From Bacteroidaceae bacterium (GTDB taxonomy: Bacteria; Bacteroidota; Bacteroidia; Bacteroidales; Bacteroidaceae): a stretch of 64,000 nt of DNA. The notes beneath the pieces are model-generated. The model saw only the letters and a program-made list of their open reading frames with translations. It made no database searches and had not been told where the DNA came from. The DNA is taken from positions 1-64,000 of the forward strand of contig JAILDV010000011.1 of assembly GCA_024688885.1 (NCBI GenBank). The letters run 5' to 3'. Within the stretch, counting starts at the first letter, position 1; each line of letters begins with the position of its first letter. Below are positions 43,880 through 52,261 of the stretch, in pieces. A program made the translations under genes and the position numbers.

Positions 43880-45478
43880 ATGAAAAGAAGAAAAACATGC
43901 CTGAGGAGCACAGGCTTTGTGCTGACAATGACAGCCTGCATGCTCTGCTCCACAAGTACAAAGGCCCAGTTTGGCGGCTTCAACATGAATTTTGGCAATT
44001 TCAACATGGGAGACATGTTCCCAAAAGTGGAACACACCAAGATGGATCACCTAGACTCCAATCTGCCCGTCATCAGCATCACCACCGACACACCACCAAA
44101 TGCCCAAAAGAAAGTGACAGCAAGGATGAAGATGGAGGGCTATGACGGATACATCGGCATCAAACTTCGTGGCAACAGTTCGTTGGCATTCAATCAGAAG
44201 AAATACACTATCGAAACACGCAACGAAGAAGGGAAAGAATTGAAAGTAAACCTTTTAGGCATGCCAGCTGGTAGCGATTGGGTATTGCTGTGCCCCTACA
44301 ACGACGTTTCCATGCTAAGAGACCCAATCGCTTTCCACCTCTGGCGCGAAATGGGACATTGGGGACCACGCACCCAAATGGTGGAAGTGTTGATGGATGG
44401 CGAATATATCGGCATCTATATCCTCACCGAAGCCATCAAACGTGGAGTTGACAGGGTGAATATCGACAAAATACGTAAAATCGACACAGAGGGTGTCAAC
44501 CTGACAGGTGGCTACCTCCTGCGCATCGATACTTACAATGAAGATGATGCCACCTTCCCGTCGAAAGTGCCAGGTATCGGTGAAGGCATCATGACCAGCC
44601 AAATCACGTGGACTTGTCTCAATCCCAAAAAGAAAGCTTTGCAGCCCGAACAATTAGCATACATCCAGCAATACATTGAGGAGACGGAAAAGGTCATCCA
44701 ATCGGATGACTTTGCCGACCCCAAACGAGGTTATGCCAAATACATTGACGTATCATCTTTTGTCGATTACTTCATCCATACAGAACTGAGCCTGAATGCT
44801 GACGGTTTCAAACGTAGTGCCTATTTCTATAAAGAACGGCAAAATGCGGACGGAACAGGAGGAAAACTGTTTGCAGGTCCCGTGTGGGACTACAACTTGG
44901 CATACGGGAACTGCAATTTCTGCAATGCCAACAAAATCGATGCGTGGTGCTTCGAAGGCGGCAATACACAACCCACTCCAGCTATGTGGCAACGACTTTT
45001 GCAAGACCCTGCTTTCCGCAAGGCAGTAAAGGTGCGGTATCAGTCTCTGCGAAAGACAATCTTAAGCAATAAAGCCATTAATGAATACATCGATAATCAT
45101 GCCAAATTGGTGGCACAAGCTAAAAACAGACATTTCAAGGAATACCCCGAACTGCTTGTCAGCGAAGAGCAGAAGGCACAGCAACAACAATCCAACAACC
45201 AAGGAGGATTCGGTGGTATGTTCGGTGGATTTGGCGGCTTTGGCGGCGGCGGCGGATTCGGTAGTGGTGATGCCATCTCATGGTTTGCAGCCTATCGGGT
45301 TAGTTCTTATGAAGAGGAAATCAAAGTGTTGAAACAATGGTTTGCCGACCGTCTTGATTTTCTTGACAAAAACATTGCCCGATTTGATAAGGATTTCGAA
45401 CCTCACATCCAACCACTTAAGGAAATCAAGCCTCAATTTAATGGCGGGTTCGGAGGCTTTCCTTTCCCTGGCATGTAA
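43880..45478 (+). CDS. exported CotH-kinase-like protein
   Basis: The 532 residues have a signal peptide (about 1-30) and the CotH fold: IKLRGNSSLAFNQKKYTIETR, DWVLLCPYNDVSMLRDPIAFHL, GEYIGIYILTEAIKRG, and KLFAGPVWDYNLAYGN, the late motif with catalytic/metal Asp. CotH of Bacillus phosphorylates spore-coat proteins; Bacteroidota versions are secreted and uncharacterised. A glycine-phenylalanine-rich segment (about 436-462, GGFGGMFGGFGGFGGGGG) and a similar C-terminal GGFGGFPF form low-complexity tracts. It interrupts the addA-addB pair. Confidence 0.82.
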   Translation: MKRRKTCLRSTGFVLTMTACMLCSTSTKAQFGGFNMNFGNFNMGDMFPKVEHTKMDHLDSNLPVISITTDTPPNAQKKVTARMKMEGYDGYIGIKLRGNSSLAFNQKKYTIETRNEEGKELKVNLLGMPAGSDWVLLCPYNDVSMLRDPIAFHLWREMGHWGPRTQMVEVLMDGEYIGIYILTEAIKRGVDRVNIDKIRKIDTEGVNLTGGYLLRIDTYNEDDATFPSKVPGIGEGIMTSQITWTCLNPKKKALQPEQLAYIQQYIEETEKVIQSDDFADPKRGYAKYIDVSSFVDYFIHTELSLNADGFKRSAYFYKERQNADGTGGKLFAGPVWDYNLAYGNCNFCNANKIDAWCFEGGNTQPTPAMWQRLLQDPAFRKAVKVRYQSLRKTILSNKAINEYIDNHAKLVAQAKNRHFKEYPELLVSEEQKAQQQQSNNQGGFGGMFGGFGGFGGGGGFGSGDAISWFAAYRVSSYEEEIKVLKQWFADRLDFLDKNIARFDKDFEPHIQPLKEIKPQFNGGFGGFPFPGM

Positions 45479-45504
45479 GAAGAATATAAAAATGAAGGTG
45501 TAAG

Positions 45505-45641
45505 ACGCTTCGCCAAATAATAAATGATAATCTAAATTCGAAGTTATCGACGATACCTTGCAAACAGGACTCCAACACACCGCATGGCAACTCCTCATTG
45601 ACTCCGTCGAGCTAAAGGTTCCTAATTCCTAACTCTCAACT
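45505..45641 (+). repeat. 140-bp intergenic repeat, copy C
   Basis: ATAAATGATAATCTAAATTCG, AAGTTATCGACGATACCTTG, AAACAGGACTCCAACACACC, then a diverged hairpin and TTCCTAATTCCTAACTCTC, ending at the addB start codon (45643). Confidence 0.8.
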
Positions 45642-45642
45642 C

Positions 45643-48600
45643 ATGACCCCATTTCTGAAACTTGTGGCTGATGACCTCTACGATAAGATGGAGGGCAACT
45701 TTCAGGACACGACGATTATTTTCCCCAATAAACGTGCGAGTCTGTTTCTCAACACCTATTTGTGGGAGAAAATCCGAAAGACGGCTGGTGATAGTGATCT
45801 GACCATGTGGGCACCCGACTACACCACCATTAGCGAACTGTTCACATCGTTGTCGGAACACACGATGGGTGACACCATTGCATTGGTGCTGACCCTGTGG
45901 GATGTCTATCAAGCGAAGATGAAACCCACCAAATCCCTCGACCAACTCTACTCACTGATGGAGACGATGCTGAGCGATTTTCAAGACATCGACAACAACA
46001 TGGTGGAACCTGCTAAACTGTTCCTGAACATTGCTGACTGGAAAGACATGACCGATTTCTCTTTTCTGGATGAGGAACAGAGGAATGCCATTGAACAGTT
46101 CTTCGGCAAGTTCTTTAACTCTCAACCTTCAGCCATCAACCCTCAGCCCTCAGCCCTCAGCCCTCAACTCTCAACGCTCAAACTTCACTTCAAAACCCTG
46201 TGGAACTCACTGACTGAGATATACGAAGCCTATCGGCAGGCACTGCTGACGGCTGAGGGAGGTACGATGGTGTATGAGGGCATGCTGAAACGCGGTGTCA
46301 TCGAGGCGTTGACGGGAAAGGATGAGGAGATGAGAAGACGAGTGGACAGGAAACTGGCTTCGAAGACCTATGTGATGGTGGGCTTCAATGTGCTCAACAA
46401 GACTGAATTAGAGCTGTTCCGCTACCTGAAGCAGAACCGTGATGCCAAGTTCTATTGGGACTATGACCTTGCCTACATGCAGAGCCGCGAGGGAAGGGCG
46501 GGCTATGAGGCTGGGCAGTTCATTCGGGAGAACATCCTCCTGTTGGGTGACGAATTCAGGGGGAAAGACCTGTTTCGGAACATGCGGAAACGGAAGGAAA
46601 TCACGTTCATCCAGTCTCCGACGGACAATGCCCAGACTCGCTATGTTGACGAATGGAAACGCACACATCTGAAGGAGGGTGAACCGCTGAGGGAGTCGGC
46701 TGTAATTCTCTGCAACGAGAACCTGCTGCAACCTGTGCTGCACAGCATCGGCCAGGTGGAGTCGGTGAACGTGACCATGGGCTACCCGCTGACAAACACG
46801 CCCGTGTTTTCGTTGGTGCAGACCTTGCTGGAGCTGCAGGTGCATGGGCGCACTGCATCGGGTGCCTGGCGATACAAGCAGGTGGCTGCCGTGCTGAAAC
46901 ACGCATTCATTCAGAAACTGGGGGGCAGCGCCTGTGAGGAGAAGCTGCGCATGCTCACAAAGAGGAACATCGTCTTCCCCGCCACGGAACTGCTGGCTGA
47001 CAACGACACGCTGAAACGCATCTTCACACCTGTTTCCGGCTTGGGACTGACTGCCTATCTGGCTGACATCATTTCGATGGTGGGACATAGTTATCAGGAG
47101 TCGTTTGACGAGAAGGATTTCACGTTGCAGATTTACAAGGAGAGCCTCTTTGTGGCATACATGGTGATGAACCGCATCCACACGCTGCAAGAGGGGCAGG
47201 GTTCGCAGGCGGCACTGGCTGTGAGCGACGAAACGTTGGCGCGGCTCATTCGGCAGCAAATGAGCCAAGCAAGCATTCCCTTCCATGGTGAACCTGCCGT
47301 GGGACTTCAAGTGATGGGATTGCTCGAAACACGCAACCTCGATTTCCGCAATGTCATCATGCTTTCTGTGAACGAGGGGCAGATGCCGAAGAGCGACAAA
47401 CGTTCCTCACTCATCCCCTACACCCTCCGTGCTGCCTATGGAATGACCACCATCGAGCGTGAAGTGAGCTTATATGCCTATTATTACTACCGTCTCCTAC
47501 AACGTGCCGAACACATCACCCTGCTCTATAACGTCAGCACGGAGAACGGCAACAAGGGCGAGATGTCACGTTTCATGCTGCAGACATTGGCAGAAGCCGA
47601 CGACCTCTTCGGTAAGGGACAGGAAATCAGTCTCCGAGCCTTTACTGCAGCCAGCGAGACCCAGGCGGCAGAGCCATACAGTGTGGTGAAGACCGCTGAT
47701 GTGATGAAGCTGTTCCAAGCCCGATTCAGTGGCGAACGTATGCTCTCCCCTTCTGCCATCAACACCTACATGCAGTGCCCCCTCAAATTCTATTTCAGTC
47801 ATGTGATGGGCATCCGTCCCGACAAGGAGGTGACCGAAGATGTTGATAAGTCCACATTCGGCACCATCTTCCACGAGTCCATGCAACAACTCTATGAGCC
47901 CCATGTCGGCAAACCTTTTCGGAGTGCAGACGCATGGGCACTGGCATCAGACGAGTCGCTGATTGTCCAGAAACTCAACAACGCCTTTTCTGCCTATTAC
48001 CCATTGCCCCTCAACGGCACACAACTAATCAATCGCCACGTCATCAAGCAGTTCATCATCAACCAAATCAAAGCTGATGCAAGAATGGCTGACGAACTGG
48101 AAACACAAGGTGGATATTGGCAAATCATCAGTCAGGAACAGAAATACAGCATCCCTCTGCCATCTCTTACCGCTCAACTCTCAACGCTCAACTACAACTT
48201 CGGGGGTTACATCGACCGTCTCGATTTGCTCCACACCCCTGCAGGTGACCGCATACGCATTGTCGATTATAAAACCAGCAACAAACCACAGACTGCCAAA
48301 ACCATCGAGGAGCTCTTTGACACACAAAAATGCACCAACAACTATCACATCATGCAGACCCTCTGCTACTGCACCATCCTCACCAATCCCCACTGCCAAC
48401 CCCAACTGGCAGCTCTCAACCCTCAACCCTCAGCCCTCAGCCCTCAACTCGTCCCCGCCCTCATGTACTGCGCGAAAGAAGATGAGAAGAACTATTCGGG
48501 CATCATCCAGCTCGCTCCTGCCGAGGGTGCCAAGAAAGAAACGATGGAAGACTTCAAAACGCAATATGCAGAAGCATTCAACACACCCCTCTACGAGAAA

Positions 48601-48732
48601 ATCAAAGAGATTTTCACCTCCCACGATGAAAATCCCGAACACGGCACTTTTGCCCAATGCACCGACGAACAGAACTGCGCCCACTGCGACTTCCTCGCTT
48701 TCTGTCGTCGCCACCCCCAAAAGAGATACTAA
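45643..48732 (+). CDS. addB: AddB-like helicase/nuclease subunit
   Basis: The 1029-residue protein matches AddB: an inactive helicase-like part beginning TTIIFPNKRASLFLNTYLW, then a PD-(D/E)XK nuclease with RIRIVDYKTSNKP near 870. Cysteines in YMQCPLKFYF (about 711) and CTDEQNCAHCDFLAFC (about 1007-1022) fit the AddB iron-sulfur cluster that holds the nuclease domain. With AddA it resects double-strand breaks for RecA loading. Three segments (SQPSAINPQPSALSPQLSTL near 160-180; AQLSTLN near 846; LNPQPSALSPQL near 925) are encoded by the heptanucleotide repeat. Confidence 0.88.
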   Translation: MTPFLKLVADDLYDKMEGNFQDTTIIFPNKRASLFLNTYLWEKIRKTAGDSDLTMWAPDYTTISELFTSLSEHTMGDTIALVLTLWDVYQAKMKPTKSLDQLYSLMETMLSDFQDIDNNMVEPAKLFLNIADWKDMTDFSFLDEEQRNAIEQFFGKFFNSQPSAINPQPSALSPQLSTLKLHFKTLWNSLTEIYEAYRQALLTAEGGTMVYEGMLKRGVIEALTGKDEEMRRRVDRKLASKTYVMVGFNVLNKTELELFRYLKQNRDAKFYWDYDLAYMQSREGRAGYEAGQFIRENILLLGDEFRGKDLFRNMRKRKEITFIQSPTDNAQTRYVDEWKRTHLKEGEPLRESAVILCNENLLQPVLHSIGQVESVNVTMGYPLTNTPVFSLVQTLLELQVHGRTASGAWRYKQVAAVLKHAFIQKLGGSACEEKLRMLTKRNIVFPATELLADNDTLKRIFTPVSGLGLTAYLADIISMVGHSYQESFDEKDFTLQIYKESLFVAYMVMNRIHTLQEGQGSQAALAVSDETLARLIRQQMSQASIPFHGEPAVGLQVMGLLETRNLDFRNVIMLSVNEGQMPKSDKRSSLIPYTLRAAYGMTTIEREVSLYAYYYYRLLQRAEHITLLYNVSTENGNKGEMSRFMLQTLAEADDLFGKGQEISLRAFTAASETQAAEPYSVVKTADVMKLFQARFSGERMLSPSAINTYMQCPLKFYFSHVMGIRPDKEVTEDVDKSTFGTIFHESMQQLYEPHVGKPFRSADAWALASDESLIVQKLNNAFSAYYPLPLNGTQLINRHVIKQFIINQIKADARMADELETQGGYWQIISQEQKYSIPLPSLTAQLSTLNYNFGGYIDRLDLLHTPAGDRIRIVDYKTSNKPQTAKTIEELFDTQKCTNNYHIMQTLCYCTILTNPHCQPQLAALNPQPSALSPQLVPALMYCAKEDEKNYSGIIQLAPAEGAKKETMEDFKTQYAEAFNTPLYEKIKEIFTSHDENPEHGTFAQCTDEQNCAHCDFLAFCRRHPQKRY
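46116..46181 (+). repeat. CTCAACY/CTCAGCC array inside addB (first)
   Basis: About nine 7-bp units (CTCAACC, CTCAGCC, CTCAACT) in frame, the longest in-gene copy. The encoded peptide has a 7-residue period. Confidence 0.85.
48172..48195 (+). repeat. short heptanucleotide array inside addB (second)
   Basis: GCTCAACTCTCAACGCTCAACT: three 7-bp units in frame, just upstream of the nuclease motif. Confidence 0.7.
48412..48450 (+). repeat. heptanucleotide array inside addB (third)
   Basis: CTCAACC, CTCAACC, CTCAGCC, CTCAGCC, CTCAACT in frame, encoding LNPQPSALSPQL between two nuclease-domain strands. Confidence 0.85.
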
Positions 48733-49647
48733 ATGGAAAAGTTCGAAATTCACATACTCGGTTGTGGAGCTGCTCTCCCCACTCCCAAACGCCTCAGTTC
48801 CTCACAGATTGTAAACATCCGCGAAAAACTCTTCATGCTCGATTGTGCTGAGGGGACACAGATGGCATTGCGACGCTCACACCTCAGTTTCTCCCATCTG
48901 CAAGCCATCTTCCTCACACATCTGCATGGCGACCATGTGTTCGGACTTATCGGCATGCTCTCCACCTTCGGATTACTCGGACGCATACAAGACCTGCACA
49001 TCTACGGACCACAAGACCTCACACGCATCTTCCAACCACAAATCGACTATTTCTGCGCCGACTCCCCCTATAAGATTATCCTCCACGAAATCGACACAAA
49101 AACCTCACAAATTCTCTACGAAGACCGTTCCGTCACCATCACCTCTCTTCCTCTTTCCCATCGTGTTCCGTGCTGTGGTTATTTGTTTCAGGAGAAACCC
49201 ACCCCACGGCACATCCGACGCGACATGATTGACTTTCACCACATCCCCGTCTCTCAAATCAACAACATCAAGGCTGGTATGGACTGGATTACCGACGATG
49301 GCACCGTCATCCCCAACGAGCGGCTGACCACGCCACCCGATCCCGTCCGTTCTTATGCCTACTGCACAGACACCACCTATCGCCCAGCCTTGGCAGAGCA
49401 GCTTCAGAATGTCACTTGTCTCTATCACGAAGCCACCTTCGCCCAAGAGCATGCCCTCCTTGCAAAGAAAACCCACCACAGCACAGCTGCTCAAGCTGCC
49501 CAGATAGCACTTGATGCCCATGCAGGGAAACTCATCCTCGGTCATTTTTCCTCACGCTACAAGTCTGAAGACATCCTTCTTCAAGAAGCACAACAAATCT
49601 TTCCCCATACTCTCCTCGCTGAAGATGGTATGAAAATAGAACTATGA
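48733..49647 (+). CDS. rnz: ribonuclease Z
   Basis: The 304 residues show the RNase Z pattern: FEIHILGCGAALPTP, FMLDCAEGTQMAL, zinc motif THLHGDHVFG (about 62-71), SHRVPCCGYLF, YCTDTTY, and LGHFSSRY at the end. It trims the 3' ends of tRNA precursors or acts as a general RNase. It starts directly at the addB stop (no gap). Confidence 0.93.
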   Translation: MEKFEIHILGCGAALPTPKRLSSSQIVNIREKLFMLDCAEGTQMALRRSHLSFSHLQAIFLTHLHGDHVFGLIGMLSTFGLLGRIQDLHIYGPQDLTRIFQPQIDYFCADSPYKIILHEIDTKTSQILYEDRSVTITSLPLSHRVPCCGYLFQEKPTPRHIRRDMIDFHHIPVSQINNIKAGMDWITDDGTVIPNERLTTPPDPVRSYAYCTDTTYRPALAEQLQNVTCLYHEATFAQEHALLAKKTHHSTAAQAAQIALDAHAGKLILGHFSSRYKSEDILLQEAQQIFPHTLLAEDGMKIEL

Positions 49648-49674
49648 CCGACGATAACAATTGTCTTGCATCGT

Positions 49675-50856
49675 TCACCTTAATCGGTTCTTGATAAAAT
49701 GCCTCTTCACATATATAAAATAAAAGAGGACACCCACCAGATTGACCACAAAGGCAAACCAGAATGCGGCCGAATAGCCTGTATGATGAATCGCCATTCC
49801 GCCAAACACAACGCCCAATCCCATACCGATGTCCCAACAAGTGAGTTGGGATGAGTTGGCTGTACCTCTCTTGTTGTTGGGTGCCAAATTGATGAACATC
49901 GTCTGCATGCCCGGCCAGATGTGACCATTACCCAATCCGATGATAATGGCAGCACCATAATACCCTATCGGATTCTTCAACAAGGCAAACAGCAGATAGC
50001 CAAACACACTGATGAGAATGCCATGATTCACATTCTCCACCACCTTCCCTTTCCGCAGGGAACGGGCACCAATCAGACGCGACAGAATCAGACCTGTACA
50101 CAGCACGGCGAACCACGCGCCCGTACCTGCAGTCATACCCAGTTCTTCCTTTCCATAGATGGCAAGATAAGTGGCAAGCACTCCGTATGACAAACCGACA
50201 CACACCATCACCAGACCTTCACTCCAGCCTTTCACGAGGAAGAAGCGGTCAAACGACATAGGGTCTTTGTTCGGCACAATTTCCTTAGAGGGGAAATGCA
50301 CCGTTGCATTGATGGCAAGTCCAATGCCTGCCGCACACAAGGCAATCAAGAAAATGAGATTGTAGTCACCGATTGAATCATAAATCATCAACCCCACCGT
50401 AGGTGCCATGCTGGTGGCAAGATTGTTCGACAAACCATAATACCCGATACCCTCTGCCCTTCTTGACGATGGCAACACATCAATCGCACTGGTGCTGTTT
50501 GCCACAGTGACCGCTCCCATCGGTGCTCCATGGGCCGTTCTGATGATGGCAAAAAGTGTCATCGTACCTGCAATCAGATACCCTGCAAACAAGGCGAAGA
50601 ACAGGAAATAGCAGGTCAGCAGCACCACTTTCCGCGAGAAACTGTCCACCAGATACCCCGCAATGGGACGTGCCAACAATGCTGTCAATGTATAACCCGA
50701 CAGTACAAACCCTATTGTGTCCTTGTCAGCCTGATAGGTTTCACTCAGATATAGCGGAAACAAGGGTGTGACCACCATGAATGAGAAGAATATCATGAAG
50801 TTGGCACACCACACTTTCACGTAATTTGCATTCCAAAGTCGCTCTGTCTCTGTCAT
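49675..50856 (-). CDS. MFS transporter
   Basis: The 393 residues form about twelve membrane helices. The loop after TM2 reads RPIAGYLVDSFSRKVV, the MFS motif A variant (G-x-L-x-D-x-x-x-R-K). It resembles drug or sugar exporters of the DHA1 type, but no substrate motif is clear. A -7 box (TACCTTTG) ends only nine bases before the start codon, which would make the mRNA nearly leaderless. Convergent with rnz. Confidence 0.88.
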   Translation of the reverse strand: MTETERLWNANYVKVWCANFMIFFSFMVVTPLFPLYLSETYQADKDTIGFVLSGYTLTALLARPIAGYLVDSFSRKVVLLTCYFLFFALFAGYLIAGTMTLFAIIRTAHGAPMGAVTVANSTSAIDVLPSSRRAEGIGYYGLSNNLATSMAPTVGLMIYDSIGDYNLIFLIALCAAGIGLAINATVHFPSKEIVPNKDPMSFDRFFLVKGWSEGLVMVCVGLSYGVLATYLAIYGKEELGMTAGTGAWFAVLCTGLILSRLIGARSLRKGKVVENVNHGILISVFGYLLFALLKNPIGYYGAAIIIGLGNGHIWPGMQTMFINLAPNNKRGTANSSQLTCWDIGMGLGVVFGGMAIHHTGYSAAFWFAFVVNLVGVLFYFIYVKRHFIKNRLR

Positions 50857-50864
50857 AACGAGTG

Positions 50865-50872
50865 CAAAGGTA
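50865..50872 (-). promoter_or_regulatory. -7 promoter box for the MFS gene, almost on its start codon
   Basis: On the minus strand TACCTTTG lies eight bases before the ATG at 50856. With transcription beginning about 5-7 nt after the box, the leader would be only a few bases. Confidence 0.6.
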
Positions 50873-50878
50873 GCGAAG

Positions 50879-50980
50879 AATTAGGAGTGAGGAGTGAGGA
50901 ATTAGGAATTATTTGCTATTCGGAGTGTTTTTTTACTGAGAAAGTAACAATTCCTCATTCCTCATTACTCATTCCTCATG
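50879..50980. repeat. inverted pair of ATTCCTM heptanucleotide arrays
   Basis: TTAGGAG, TGAGGAG, TGAGGAA, TTAGGAA at 50881-50908 and ATTCCTC, ATTCCTC, ATTACTC, ATTCCTC at 50950-50977 are complementary, so the divergent promoter region between two genes can form a hairpin. Confidence 0.7.
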
Positions 50981-50989
50981 ATAATTTCG

Positions 50990-50997
50990 TACCTTTG
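50990..50997 (+). promoter_or_regulatory. -7 promoter box for the 17-residue-repeat protein
   Basis: TACCTTTG, 33 bp before the start; the mRNA leader contains AAAAAGGAGG, an unusually strong Shine-Dalgarno sequence for this genome. Confidence 0.6.
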
Positions 50998-51030
50998 CCA
51001 CACAAAACCTATCAAAAAGGAGGTCTGTAT

Positions 51031-51444
51031 ATGAAAAAATTATTTTTACTGTTAGCTTTGGGCTTGACCACTCTTTCCTTGAATGCCCAAGATTTGAGAA
51101 ACGCCAACAATTCGACCATTGGAAAGATTGAGTCGGACGGAACGGTGAGAAACAGCAGCAACTCGACTATCGGCAAGATTGAGCGCGACGGCACCATCCG
51201 CAACGCCAACAATTCCAGCATCGGCAAGCTTGATTCAGACGGCACTGTCCGCAACGCCAACAATTCCAGCATCGGCAAGATAGACTCGGATGGCACCGTG
51301 AGAAACTCCAACAACTCCACCAGCGGAAAAATCAGTTCTGACGGTACGGTGAGAAACTCCAACAACTCCACCATCGGTTATGCAAAGGGAGTTCCTGTTC
51401 GCTATGCCGCCCTGTTCTTCTTCTTCGACTTCTTCAAGAAATAA
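51031..51444 (+). CDS. exported protein of 17-residue tandem repeats
   Basis: Start ATG 51031 follows AAGGAGG and gives signal peptide MKKLFLLLALGLTTLSLNAQ. The mature 118 residues are five 17-residue repeats (consensus NxNNSTIGKIxSDGTVR) and a partial sixth ending NNSTIGYAKGVPVR. The regular IGKI and DGTVR pattern suggests a beta-solenoid in which each repeat makes one turn. The end is AALFFFFDFFKK, a short aromatic patch that could cap the solenoid or insert in a membrane. The repeats differ at third positions, so the array is old or under selection. Function unknown. Confidence 0.75.
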   Translation: MKKLFLLLALGLTTLSLNAQDLRNANNSTIGKIESDGTVRNSSNSTIGKIERDGTIRNANNSSIGKLDSDGTVRNANNSSIGKIDSDGTVRNSNNSTSGKISSDGTVRNSNNSTIGYAKGVPVRYAALFFFFDFFKK

Positions 51445-51464
51445 GGGAAAGTCAGTAAAAAACT

Positions 51465-51511
51465 AAAAGTGAAAGTTACTTGCCGTCTGACGGTAGGTAA
51501 CTTTCACTTTT
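51465..51511. terminator. bidirectional terminator between the repeat protein and aquaporin
   Basis: AAAAGTGAAAGTTAC pairs perfectly with GTAACTTTCACTTTT over 15 bp, with an inner CCGT/ACGG pair in the loop and T-rich flanks on both strands. The flanking genes are convergent. Confidence 0.85.
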
Positions 51512-51536
51512 AATTTTTAACTATTAACTTTTAGTT

Positions 51537-52208
51537 TTATTTCTCTTCTCCGATAATCTTCCAGATACCTGCAGCAATAGCAGCACCTACGAATGGACCG
51601 ACGATGAATACCCAAAGGTCGCTGATAGCCTGTCCGCCTTCGAAGATAGCAGGACCGATGGAACGAGCAGGGTTCACGGATGTGCCAGTGTAGTGAATAC
51701 CTACGAGGTGGATGAGGATGAGTGAGAGACCGATGGCGAGACCAGCAAAGTTGCCGGCACCCTTCTTCTCGTCTGTAGAACCGAGCACGACGAGCACGAA
51801 GATGCAAGTGAGCACGATTTCAGCAATGAGACCTACCACAAAACCATGATCGCCACAGCTGTTAGCACCTGTAAGCGTACCGCCAGCCTGAGCCATATCG
51901 TTAGAAGTCAAAGCAAAGAGAATGGCAGCACCGATGATGGCACCAATCACTTGGAAGATGATATACATCGTGGCATCCTTGCAGCTGATGCGCTTTGAAA
52001 TGAGGCAACCGAGCGTGATGGCTGGATTGATGTGGCAACCAGAAATGCCGCCAATAGTGTAAGCCATCGCCACTACAGCCAGACCGAATGCAACGGCTGT
52101 ACCTACTACAGATGCTGTGTCAGAACCACAATTGAGCGATACAGCAGTACCGCAACCGAGAAGTGTAAGAACCATTGTTCCCACCATTTCTGCTAAATAC
52201 TTTTTCAT
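51537..52208 (-). CDS. aqpZ: aquaporin Z-like MIP channel
   Basis: The 223 residues have six membrane helices and the two half-helix motifs GCHINPAITLG and GTSVNPARSIGPA (both NPA). The His in TM5 region (LIHLVGIHYTG) and the Arg of NPAR fit a water-selective filter. It carries water across the inner membrane under osmotic change. Confidence 0.93.
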   Translation of the reverse strand: MKKYLAEMVGTMVLTLLGCGTAVSLNCGSDTASVVGTAVAFGLAVVAMAYTIGGISGCHINPAITLGCLISKRISCKDATMYIIFQVIGAIIGAAILFALTSNDMAQAGGTLTGANSCGDHGFVVGLIAEIVLTCIFVLVVLGSTDEKKGAGNFAGLAIGLSLILIHLVGIHYTGTSVNPARSIGPAIFEGGQAISDLWVFIVGPFVGAAIAAGIWKIIGEEK

Positions 52209-52261
52209 GTTTTAAATGTTTTAGGGTTTATAAATAAAGTTATTAAAGAATTAGGTATTGT

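Noticed and set aside
45200..45270. Gly-rich tract of the CotH-like protein as a heptanucleotide repeat
   Set aside because: The period there is codon-based (GGCGGC, GGATTT), not 7 bp, so it is ordinary low-complexity coding sequence.
46408..47310. Minus-strand frame of 300 residues inside addB
   Set aside because: Antisense to the conserved AddB frame; His/Arg-rich composition typical of a shadow frame.
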